The notes: generated from the sequence alone by a model not told the origin. Counted from the stretch's first letter, positions 1 to 6,098 are shown. The stretch: 6,668 nt of DNA from Armatimonadota bacterium (GCA_030612605.1 JAUWNO010000118.1:1-6668); one strand, 5' to 3'. Numbers and translations: made by a program.

Positions 1-5
1 TTTGG

Positions 6-18
6 CACTTATGACTCC
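6..18 (-). promoter_or_regulatory. Possible ribosome binding site and GTG start of a next gene
   Basis: After the GlcF-like stop, the minus strand has GGAG (15-18), six bases, then GTG (6-8) followed by CCA and the window edge. Spacing and position suit another gene in the same operon, but only two codons are visible. The ATG at 18-20 meets a stop after three codons. Confidence 0.25.
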
Positions 19-21
19 ATT

Positions 22-1089
22 TTACATCATCGAATCATATAAAAGATCAAGAAGATTATTAACTTTAATTTTTCCGCTATATTTTTCTGAAGCATTTTTA
101 AGATTTAACTCGCAGGTTGGACAAAGTGTGGTTAAAACATCGGCGCCAGTTTCTATTGCTTGTTCTACACGTTTTTCTGCAAGTTTTTCAGCTAACTTAT
201 CATCTGATACTAATAATCCTCCGCCACCACCGCAACATTCAGCTTGCTTGCCATAAGTAGGCATCTCAACCAATTCCGAGCAAATTTTCCTTAAAATATC
301 TCTGGGTTCATCAACCATACCCATTCCCCTTGCTACATTACAGGGATCATGATATGTTACTTTAATGTTTAACTTTTTGAATTTACCTTTATAATCAGGC
401 AATCTTTCCATTATTTCATCAATAATGTATTTAGCTTTTAAATCAGGATATTTTGCCCTGATAAAAAAAACACAGGTAGTACAAACACAAATTACTTCTT
501 CTTTTTTATCCGGTATTGTATCTCTAAATTTATCTTGTTGAGTTTTAAAACCTTTTTTATCACCCAGAACAGCAAATGGCATACCGCAGCAGGTTTCATC
601 AAATGTTTTTGTTTTTACGCCAAGTTTTTCCAGTATTGTTAGATATTTCTCTGAATCTTCTTTTCTCTCAACAAGTCTGCAACCTAAAAGAACTGCTTTA
701 TCACCTTCAAACACAGGGGCTTTGAGTTCTTTTCCAAAAATGTTTCCAGAATTTTCTACTGTATCTAAAAGTTGTTTTTGTGAATCTTTAACATAACCTG
801 CTTCAAATAAATCTGCTCTTGCTGCTCCCATTATATCAGGAACAGATATATCAGCAGAACATCTTTCCACACAATCTCTGCAAAAAGTACACTGAAACAA
901 TTTCTCCGCAATATATTCCGAAGGCTCAAGCTCACCTGTCAGTAGTCCATAGGCAACAATCAGTTTACCTCTTGCTCCATCTATCTCCCAGCCAAGTTCC
1001 TTAAAAACAGGGCAACCCTCAAAACAATATGCACATCTTATGCATATATTTAGTTCGTTTTCCCAATCTTTTATATATTTGGCTTTCAT
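22..1089 (-). CDS. GlcF/LutA-like (Fe-S)-binding protein, two [4Fe-4S] motifs plus two CCG domains
   Basis: A 355-residue electron-transfer subunit of the GlcF/LutA/heterodisulfide-reductase-like family. Two ferredoxin-type motifs are visible: C16-x2-C19-x2-C22-x3-C26-P and C67-x2-C70-x2-C73-x3-C77, each able to hold a [4Fe-4S] cluster. Two cysteine-rich CCG domains follow: C137, CCG at 167-169 and C203-x2-C206; then HDPC (247-250), CCGGGGG (285-291) and C323-P-T-C326. No signal peptide or membrane helix is seen. In this family the subunit takes electrons from the FAD partner and passes them to the quinone pool or a carrier. The ATG overlaps the TGA of the upstream GlcD-like gene by 4 bases (ATGA), and a GGAGGG Shine-Dalgarno (1093-1098) lies inside that gene, so the two are translationally coupled. 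The second cluster lacks the usual proline after its last cysteine (C77-S). The family call is firm; the substrate (glycolate, lactate or another 2-hydroxyacid) is not determined. Confidence 0.88.
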   Translation of the reverse strand: MKAKYIKDWENELNICIRCAYCFEGCPVFKELGWEIDGARGKLIVAYGLLTGELEPSEYIAEKLFQCTFCRDCVERCSADISVPDIMGAARADLFEAGYVKDSQKQLLDTVENSGNIFGKELKAPVFEGDKAVLLGCRLVERKEDSEKYLTILEKLGVKTKTFDETCCGMPFAVLGDKKGFKTQQDKFRDTIPDKKEEVICVCTTCVFFIRAKYPDLKAKYIIDEIMERLPDYKGKFKKLNIKVTYHDPCNVARGMGMVDEPRDILRKICSELVEMPTYGKQAECCGGGGGLLVSDDKLAEKLAEKRVEQAIETGADVLTTLCPTCELNLKNASEKYSGKIKVNNLLDLLYDSMM

Positions 1090-2528
1090 TTTCCCTCCAA
1101 TTTCACGGTGTATCTTAACTTTGTAGCAGTAACCCAGTCATCAGGTGCATCCATTAACTTACCAGGGTTTAAAATATTATTCGGATCTAAAGCCTTTTTT
1201 AAAGCTCGCATTAGTTCCAGAGATTCATGTTTTTCTCTTTTAAATGCCGGAGCTTTTGATATTCCGATCCCGTGTTCCGCTGAGGTCGTTCCTCCGACAG
1301 ACCTCACAAAACTGTAAATTTCAAAAACAGCTCTTTTTGCATCTTCCCATTGAGATTTTTTTGTTGGATCCATGAGGATTTTGGTATGCATACATCCGGA
1401 GCCACAGTGACCATAAGCAGTCATGATCACATTATTGCGTTTGGCTATTTCGTGAATCTTTTTTGCCATTTCAGCCATTTTTGAATAGGGAACAGCCATA
1501 TCATCTGCTAAAGAAGTGCAAACATAACCTTCTTTATATCTTGATAAAGAGGGGAATAATTTTTTCCTGCCGGAGAATATGCGCGTTCGTTCTTTTGCAT
1601 CATAGCTCAGTTCTAAACCAAAACCTTTGTGTTTTTTGCAGATTTCCATCATTCTTTTAACTTCGATATCCACACCTTCTTTTGCCATACCATCAGCTTC
1701 AAACATAAGAATTGCTTCCACATCAGGAAGTCCTAAATCCAGAGCTTGATTCACAGCTTTTATGGCAATATTATCCATCAATTCAAGCATCGATAAAATT
1801 ATGCCACTGGACATTATTTCTGAAATTGCATTTCCAGCATCTTCAAGTTCATTGAATTTTGCGATTCCCAGGCATCTGAATTTTGGAATGGGAACAAACT
1901 TCAGGGTTGCTTCCACAATTATTCCCAGTGTTCCTTCAGAACCAACCATCAATCTATCAATCTGATAACCGGTAGCTTCCACACGAGTTTTTGCTCCTAA
2001 ATGAATCAAATCTCCGTTTGCCATTACTACTTTCATACCGAGAATAGAATCCCGTACAGCTCCGTATTTGACAGACCTCACCCCGCTGGCATTGTTGGCT
2101 ATTTCTCCACCTATCGTGGCGATCCTGCTGGAAGCCGGAGCTGGAGGATAGAAAACATTATGTGGTTTCAAAGCACGATTCAGATCATCATCAACAACAC
2201 CGGGTTCAACTCTGACAAATGTATCCTCAAGATTTATCTCAAGGATTTTATTCATTTTCTTAAAATCCATAACTATTCCACCTTTGATGGGAACAGCTTG
2301 ACCGGACATACCCGAGCCTGCTCCCCTGGCAATAACAGGTAGCATCCTCGGATTTGCATAACGCATGACATTTTGTACTTCTTCTGTTGTGTGCGGTCTT
2401 ACCACTACCCAGGGCATGGCTTGATGAACTGATGAGTCAGAACCATATACATACAAATCGGCTTTGTCATCTTTTACATTTTCTGCGCCTACGATTTCTT
2501 TTAACCTTTGTACATCTACAAGTCCCAA
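1086..2528 (-). CDS. GlcD/DLD-like FAD-binding 2-hydroxyacid oxidoreductase
   Basis: A 480-residue flavoprotein of the FAD-PCMH type with an FAD-oxidase C-terminal domain (GlcD, D-lactate and D-2-hydroxyglutarate dehydrogenase family), of usual length. The FAD-binding half shows RGAGSGMSGQ (68-77), IGGEIANNASG (139-149), KYGAVRDSILG (154-164) and GSEGTLG (196-202). The C-terminal half shows DDMAVP (342-347), GHCGSGCMH (373-381), EHGIG (418-422) and LDPNNILNPGKL (447-458). It should oxidise a 2-hydroxyacid to a 2-oxoacid and pass electrons to the Fe-S protein encoded immediately downstream, with which it overlaps by 4 bases. The start is TTG, supported by AAGGAGGT five bases upstream; no in-frame ATG lies near the N-terminus. 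Oddity: the usual GHxGDGNxH metal-site segment reads GHCGSGCMH, with D to S and N to C. The two histidines remain. The substrate cannot be told from sequence. Confidence 0.88.
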   Translation of the reverse strand: MGLVDVQRLKEIVGAENVKDDKADLYVYGSDSSVHQAMPWVVVRPHTTEEVQNVMRYANPRMLPVIARGAGSGMSGQAVPIKGGIVMDFKKMNKILEINLEDTFVRVEPGVVDDDLNRALKPHNVFYPPAPASSRIATIGGEIANNASGVRSVKYGAVRDSILGMKVVMANGDLIHLGAKTRVEATGYQIDRLMVGSEGTLGIIVEATLKFVPIPKFRCLGIAKFNELEDAGNAISEIMSSGIILSMLELMDNIAIKAVNQALDLGLPDVEAILMFEADGMAKEGVDIEVKRMMEICKKHKGFGLELSYDAKERTRIFSGRKKLFPSLSRYKEGYVCTSLADDMAVPYSKMAEMAKKIHEIAKRNNVIMTAYGHCGSGCMHTKILMDPTKKSQWEDAKRAVFEIYSFVRSVGGTTSAEHGIGISKAPAFKREKHESLELMRALKKALDPNNILNPGKLMDAPDDWVTATKLRYTVKLEGK

Positions 2529-2532
2529 AATA

Positions 2533-2540
2533 ACCTCCTT
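2533..2540 (-). promoter_or_regulatory. Strong Shine-Dalgarno of the GlcD-like gene, fixes a TTG start
   Basis: On the minus strand AAGGAGGT (8 bases complementary to a standard anti-Shine-Dalgarno) is preceded by a run of A and followed, after five bases counted from GGAGG, by TTG at 2526-2528. This is the best ribosome binding site in the window and is the reason for accepting a TTG start. It also shows that the host uses Shine-Dalgarno initiation, which is weak or rare in many Bacteroidota. Confidence 0.85.
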
Positions 2541-2551
2541 TTTTTATTTAA

Positions 2552-2626
2552 TTAAGTTGCTGTTAATGTCTGGACACTGCCACGTTCTTCTTGCTTTTCT
2601 TTCAATCTGAATGCACGAGTGTTTTG
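2552..2626 (-). pseudogene. Possible C-terminal remnant of a lost gene
   Basis: Reading the minus strand from the inner edge of the gap, a 24-codon open stretch ends at TAA (2552-2554). It has no start codon. It begins right after an in-frame TAA that lies inside the 12-bp inverted repeat at 2627-2638. The translation contains RLKEKQEERGSVQT, a charged, helix-like tail with ordinary codons, and by eye the stretch is richer in G+C than the adjacent lipoprotein gene. It could be the tail of a gene cut by whatever placed the three-gene unit here. A stretch this short can also be open by chance, and I do not recognise the protein. A second frame across the same gap (2544-2651, 35 codons from ATG) is also open, which weakens the case. 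Confidence 0.22.
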
Positions 2627-2638
2627 TTATGTGAAAAA
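2627..2638. repeat. 12-bp inverted repeat, left copy
   Basis: Plus strand reads TTATGTGAAAAA. The exact reverse complement, TTTTTCACATAA, is at 5971-5982 on the plus strand. The two copies lie in the gaps on either side of the three-gene unit and both read inward. Part of the match is an A/T run, and the right copy's T-run adjoins a ribosome binding site, so the informative core is about seven bases. Confidence 0.45.
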
Positions 2639-2653
2639 CTTCCTTAATCATTT

Positions 2654-3553
2654 TTACTTACCAATAAAATACTGCAAATCAATTTCTTCAATTTCATTTC
2701 TTGGAATCTTTAGTAACCAATTTTGTAAATCTCTCAAAGCTGTTTGATAAGTTCCGTAAGCTGAAAATGAATAAACCGAAGAAAAATCAATTTTCTGTTT
2801 TGTAGCAATAACTTTTATCATTTCAAAATCTTCGTTTTTATTTGGAAGAAGATTTACTGGGAAACACACCCCATTTTTTTTGTCATTTGAATTTGGTAAT
2901 TGGAATGAATCACCTGACTTAATGAAATTATCATTTCTGAATTTGTTAGGGAAAATTACATAAACAGAATCGTTAGAACAAATATTGAGAATTGTAAGAT
3001 AACAATCTTTAGAAGATTTGACTGATAATTCCATTTCTTCACCATCTCTAAAATGTTCACGATTGAGATCAGTTGTTATTTGGAAAGCTGGGTCTCTTTC
3101 ACCTTTTTGTTTATCTACTTTTAGTTTAATTGTAACTACTTTTAGAAGTTGGTTTCCTTTTGAAATAATTTCATTTTTTAATATCTCTTTTTCAATAATA
3201 ATTCCCCGTGCAGTTTGTTGTGTAATTGATGAGAAATTATCTACCAAAATTTCATTTTGATTTTCAGCTTGGATAGAAATTATTTGACCTTTGATTTCTA
3301 TTCCGCTGAAATATTCAATTGCTCTTTTACAAGCTTTTTGGACTGCCATTTCGTTTGCTTCTTCTGGAGTGATATTTTCAATTGTGACAGATTCCGTAAT
3401 TTGAAACCAACCATTTCCCAAATCAAGAAATTCTGATTTCGAGATGTTTTGATAAACTGAGAAAATTTCTTTAGGTTGAGTAGAAATATTTTGTTTATTA
3501 AAAGAGCAACCAAAAACAACTAAAGTTATTATGAGAAATAAAAAGTGTTTCAT
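2654..3553 (-). CDS. Lipoprotein with DUF4384-type domain, caspase partner
   Basis: A 299-residue predicted lipoprotein. Residues 1-15 form a hydrophobic signal ending in a lipobox-like VFGC, with lipidation at C16, so the mature protein should be membrane-anchored outside the cytoplasm. Residues about 48-145 contain ITPEEANEMAVQKACKRAIE followed by a beta-rich segment. This resembles the N-terminal fold of FlgT and other envelope proteins, in which a short helix precedes strands. Residues about 160-250 resemble DUF4384: REHFRDGEEMELSVKS, then CYLTILN, VYVIFPN and FEMIKVIATK. The C-terminus has a short helix with LQNWLLKIP (276-284). DUF4384 proteins are known to occur next to or fused with caspase-family peptidases, and here the caspase gene ends only 10 bases upstream. 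The Shine-Dalgarno is weak (AGAG, 3560-3563), so translation probably depends on coupling to the upstream gene. The biochemical function is unknown; a substrate-binding or regulatory role for the caspase is inference. Confidence 0.75.
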   Translation of the reverse strand: MKHFLFLIITLVVFGCSFNKQNISTQPKEIFSVYQNISKSEFLDLGNGWFQITESVTIENITPEEANEMAVQKACKRAIEYFSGIEIKGQIISIQAENQNEILVDNFSSITQQTARGIIIEKEILKNEIISKGNQLLKVVTIKLKVDKQKGERDPAFQITTDLNREHFRDGEEMELSVKSSKDCYLTILNICSNDSVYVIFPNKFRNDNFIKSGDSFQLPNSNDKKNGVCFPVNLLPNKNEDFEMIKVIATKQKIDFSSVYSFSAYGTYQTALRDLQNWLLKIPRNEIEEIDLQYFIGK

Positions 3554-3563
3554 TTTTAGCTCT

Positions 3564-5096
3564 TTAATATTTCAAAAGAATTTTACTTTTATCATCAGTA
3601 TGCAATTGAGGATTTTGTTCTCTACCCATTTTTCTTGCTTGAGATGCAATATTCTCTTTTAAATAATCTTCCATTTCTCCGTAAGTTATCTTTTTATCGT
3701 TATTAATATCTGCATTTTTATTTAATCCTTTTAGGAAAAAATATGTAAATAAGCCGTGTAATTTTTGAGAATATCCAGAACTTATTTCGCTACCCGACGA
3801 AGCTGTAAAAACATTTAGATTTCTCGGGATAGAACCTTGCTTTACTTTAATACTTACAGGTCGAGAATCTGCTAAAAGCATTTCATTTTCTCTCGAAACA
3901 CCTGAAAAACAAGCGTCTAAAATTATTGTTGTTGATTTAGATTTAATTTTACTCAAATTCTGGTAAAGTTCATTTAGAGAATAACCTGTGCTTGCATAAT
4001 TTGGATCAATATCATTTGGAATCAAATAAGCACTTTTATCATCTGTTGATGCTACACCGTGACCAGCATAAAAAACATAGATTTCAGCATTCTTATCAGC
4101 ATTTTTTGCAATCCAGCCATTTTCTGAAAATACTTTTTCGAACTCACCTTTTGTTGCTCTTTCATTATATCTGAAATAAATATTTTTTCTTTTTAGACCA
4201 AATGTTGAAATGAGATACTCCCTCATTATTTCTGCATCGTTGTAGGCATTTGAAACATTTGGAGCATATTGATATTCTTCAATTCCGAAAATCACTGCAA
4301 TAGCATTTGGTTTATTGTTTGATGTTTCAAATGCAAAATCAATATCAGAGAATTCTTCTTCCTCAATTATTTCATCTCTGATAATTAAAAATTCTTTTGT
4401 GGTTTCGTTATCATTGATATCGATTGCTTTAATTTCAATAGGATTTTTACCAATTTTCAATTTAATCCTTTTTTGGAATTGTCCATTACTTTTCAATGAC
4501 GCTGTTTCATTATTTAGATAAACTTGAAATAATCCTTTATTATCAGATGCTGTGCCTTTTATTATAATTGAGAATTCTTCGGTTCTGAAAAGATTATCTG
4601 AAAGTGTAGGATTATTTAAAACTATATTTGGTTTTTCATAATCTTTTGGTTTTGTTGCAATCTCTTGGATTTTGGTCTCTTTTTTAGGAAGAAAAGAATC
4701 AAATTCTGATAAATTGATATCAATGTTCTTATTGTTCATTCCTACACCAGTTAAGTGTAAAATTTTGAATCCTGAGTCAATTCTAACCGAAAATGATTTA
4801 TTATTTACTCCACTTGTGTATAATCTACCCAATGCAATTCCACTAATAGAAACCTGTTGATAATTTCCAACATAAATATTGTCTATTTTTGTTTTATCGA
4901 GACCAACAAATATTGTTTCAATGAAATGGAAGTGCAAATCATAATAGTTAGAGGATATTGTTACTTTGCTCAAATAAAAATCTACATAATCTCCAATAGA
5001 ACCAAGTTTTTTATTCAATATTACTGTTTTCGGTGTTTGAGCTAAAACATTTGATAAAAATAAGATTGCTATGATTGTAAATATTAGTCTTTTCAT
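3564..5096 (-). CDS. Exported caspase-family (peptidase C14) protease with Ig-like domain
   Basis: A 510-residue predicted secreted or periplasmic cysteine protease. Residues 1-19 form a signal peptide (MKRLIF, hydrophobic core, VLA then Q). Residues 20-136 are a beta-rich segment I do not recognise. Residues about 156-240 resemble a bacterial Ig-like domain (IIIKGTASDN, SNGQF, KIGKNPIEIKAID). An acidic linker with EEEEF follows (about 242-253), then the caspase domain from about 263 to the end. The catalytic dyad is visible as His346 in YAGHG and Cys396 in DACFSG. Asp394, two before the cysteine, is the residue found in basic-P1-cleaving metacaspases and orthocaspases. A loop at 463-474 (DINNDKKITYGE) fits an EF-hand calcium site. 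Translation most likely starts at the ATG ending at 5096, because GGAGGA lies 5 bases upstream. An in-frame ATG at 5138 would add 14 residues before the signal peptide. The gene starts 14 bases after the nuclease-like gene and ends 10 bases before the lipoprotein gene. Confidence 0.88.
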   Translation of the reverse strand: MKRLIFTIIAILFLSNVLAQTPKTVILNKKLGSIGDYVDFYLSKVTISSNYYDLHFHFIETIFVGLDKTKIDNIYVGNYQQVSISGIALGRLYTSGVNNKSFSVRIDSGFKILHLTGVGMNNKNIDINLSEFDSFLPKKETKIQEIATKPKDYEKPNIVLNNPTLSDNLFRTEEFSIIIKGTASDNKGLFQVYLNNETASLKSNGQFQKRIKLKIGKNPIEIKAIDINDNETTKEFLIIRDEIIEEEEFSDIDFAFETSNNKPNAIAVIFGIEEYQYAPNVSNAYNDAEIMREYLISTFGLKRKNIYFRYNERATKGEFEKVFSENGWIAKNADKNAEIYVFYAGHGVASTDDKSAYLIPNDIDPNYASTGYSLNELYQNLSKIKSKSTTIILDACFSGVSRENEMLLADSRPVSIKVKQGSIPRNLNVFTASSGSEISSGYSQKLHGLFTYFFLKGLNKNADINNDKKITYGEMEDYLKENIASQARKMGREQNPQLHTDDKSKILLKY

Positions 5097-5101
5097 TTGT
5101 T

Positions 5102-5107
5102 TCCTCC
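5102..5107 (-). promoter_or_regulatory. Shine-Dalgarno deciding the caspase start
   Basis: GGAGGA on the minus strand, five bases before ATG at 5094-5096. It selects this start over the in-frame ATG at 5136-5138, which lies inside the upstream gene and would put charged residues ahead of the signal peptide. Confidence 0.8.
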
Positions 5108-5110
5108 GAT

Positions 5111-5956
5111 TTATCCATTCGTAATTTTGATTTCGCAATGATCAAGTCTATAAGGTTCTTTAGTTCTTCTTAAAGGGTATAGAAATTCAAAATATTGCTC
5201 ATTTAGAGTGGTAGGTGAAACTTTTGAATAAACGATTTCTAATAAGTTTGAAATAAAGTAACCAAAAGCTAAGCCTTTATCGTTTAGGTTATATTCTTCA
5301 AAAATATTTGAGCTTGCTAAATTGTAAAAGCTATAACTTCTTCGATTGTCATTTAATCTATCTACAGGATTACCCGAATCCCAATATCTCATAAAATAGT
5401 TTTGATTGAAACAAATATGATTAATTCTCCCAAATTTCAAATTTAATTGTTTACACAAATTAGATGTTTTAAAATTAGAAGAAAATTTGTAGTCTGTATC
5501 ATATGAAAAAATTCCATTGAAAATGTCATTTCTTCCGATAATTTCTCCATTTCTATGGCATTTATCTAATGTTGAGTTTTCAATAATAGAATTATTCTTT
5601 TTTTGCCTTTTAGTAAATGAATTATGATTTGCTTTAGATTTAACTTCAACTATGCCTAATACGCTCTCTGGCATTAAAATTACAAAATCACCTTCAGAAA
5701 ACAATTTCGGATAGTTTCTATTATAAATGATTATATCAATTTGATTTGTTAATAAACCATCATTATTTTTAACAAAACCTGTTCCTACTCCAACACTTTC
5801 AGGTAATATTTTTCTAAGATAATTAATTAGAATGACCTCTTTGTAATGCCCATCTTCACCCCAATGATTATCCTCGATGAAAAATCGAACTCTATCTTTT
5901 ATTGCATCAAATTCTGCAGAAATTGATTGTTGGTATTGCAAATTTCTATTTGGCAT
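5111..5956 (-). CDS. DUF6602-like protein, probable PD-(D/E)XK nuclease fold
   Basis: A 281-residue, apparently cytoplasmic protein with no signal peptide or membrane helix. Its N-terminal half looks like DUF6602: a helical start (SISAEFDAIKDRVRFFIEDN), Glu40 in HYKEVIL, LPESVGVGTGF (51-61), QIDIIIYNR (72-80), FVILMPESVLGIVEVKSKA (91-109). The arrangement Glu40 ... Asp74 ... Glu104-x-Lys106 is the pattern of a PD-(D/E)XK nuclease core, with the Q-x-D and E-V-K elements on neighbouring predicted strands. The C-terminal half (about 130-281) is rich in Asn, Tyr and Phe and matches nothing I recognise. The start is supported by AAGGAG (5965-5970) eight bases upstream. It is the first gene of the three-gene unit, with the caspase gene starting 14 bases after its stop. 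Its sequence is very poor in G+C (12 of 60 bases at 5401-5460), below the flanking genes sampled. Cleavage activity is inferred from the motif only. Confidence 0.72.
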   Translation of the reverse strand: MPNRNLQYQQSISAEFDAIKDRVRFFIEDNHWGEDGHYKEVILINYLRKILPESVGVGTGFVKNNDGLLTNQIDIIIYNRNYPKLFSEGDFVILMPESVLGIVEVKSKANHNSFTKRQKKNNSIIENSTLDKCHRNGEIIGRNDIFNGIFSYDTDYKFSSNFKTSNLCKQLNLKFGRINHICFNQNYFMRYWDSGNPVDRLNDNRRSYSFYNLASSNIFEEYNLNDKGLAFGYFISNLLEIVYSKVSPTTLNEQYFEFLYPLRRTKEPYRLDHCEIKITNG

Positions 5957-5970
5957 TTATTAATCTCCTT

Positions 5971-5982
5971 TTTTTCACATAA
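5971..5982. repeat. 12-bp inverted repeat, right copy
   Basis: Plus strand reads TTTTTCACATAA, the exact reverse complement of 2627-2638. It lies just upstream of the nuclease-like gene's ribosome binding site (5965-5970), so its T-run may be explained by that site. The remaining core CACATAA is what links the two copies. Confidence 0.45.
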
Positions 5983-5993
5983 TAAGTGTATCC

Positions 5994-6019
5994 ACGCCCA
6001 ACTTTTTATGGCGTCTAAC
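5994..6019. repeat. Direct repeats CGYCYAAC with imperfect hairpin
   Basis: Plus strand CGCCCAAC (5995-6002) and CGTCTAAC (6012-6019) are direct repeats with a 17-base pitch; on the minus strand they read GTTGGGCG and GTTAGACG. The arms ACGCC (5994-5998) and GGCGT (6010-6014) can also pair around an 11-base loop. No T-run follows on either strand, so it is not an intrinsic terminator. Both boxes fit the degenerate integron core GTTRRRY, but no opposing RYYYAAC partner was found nearby on the same strand. Confidence 0.4.
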
Positions 6020-6063
6020 CAACCTATAGTTACAACCATTTTTCATTACTGAATTTCAAATTT

Positions 6064-6074
6064 GTGATTATCAC
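6064..6074. promoter_or_regulatory. 11-bp perfect palindrome, possible operator
   Basis: GTGATTATCAC consists of two five-base arms around one central base, 24 bases beyond the flavoprotein stop codon and upstream of the three-gene unit. A one-base centre cannot form a real RNA hairpin, so if it matters it is a protein-binding site on DNA. It does not match the usual CRP or FNR spacing. It may be chance. Confidence 0.3.
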
Positions 6075-6098
6075 CCCACTATTCCTCTTCTTAAAAAT

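Noticed and set aside
2001..2342. Plus-strand open frame of 113 codons.
   Set aside because: It is antisense to well-marked FAD-binding motifs of the GlcD-like gene and shows no recognisable protein. The other plus-strand frames are rejected for the same reason.
2544..2651. A 35-codon minus-strand frame that fills the gap between the lipoprotein and GlcD-like genes, starting ATG two bases after the lipoprotein stop.
   Set aside because: No Shine-Dalgarno, odd composition (His, Cys, Trp scattered), and a frame this short is easily open by chance. It also conflicts with the remnant reading in another frame.
2529..2653. Intrinsic terminator after the lipoprotein gene.
   Set aside because: I found no stable stem followed by a T-run on the minus strand. 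ACACT/AGTGT arms around 2573-2622 are only five bases and far apart.
3298..3519. Minus-strand frame of 73 codons inside the lipoprotein gene.
   Set aside because: Out-of-frame shadow of the lipoprotein coding region; the lipobox and DUF4384-like motifs lie in the longer frame.
5097..5138. In-frame upstream ATG for the caspase gene, adding 14 residues.
   Set aside because: It would overlap the nuclease-like gene, has no clear ribosome binding site, and places charged residues ahead of a good signal peptide. The ATG ending at 5096 has GGAGGA at proper spacing.
5960..6060. Integron attC site suggested by GTTAGAC and GTTGGGC on the minus strand.
   Set aside because: No matching RYYYAAC box was found upstream on that strand, and the other gap (2529-2653) holds no GTTRRRY box, so the cassette lacks the paired structure an attC needs. 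Kept only as a low-interest repeat.
5983..6098. Sigma-70 promoter for the three-gene unit (TTGAAA around 6050-6060 with a TAACTATAG-like -10).
   Set aside because: Spacing between the candidate boxes does not fit (about 18 bases gives only TTGTAA, and the better -10 is about 21 away), and the gap is AT-rich enough for such matches by chance.
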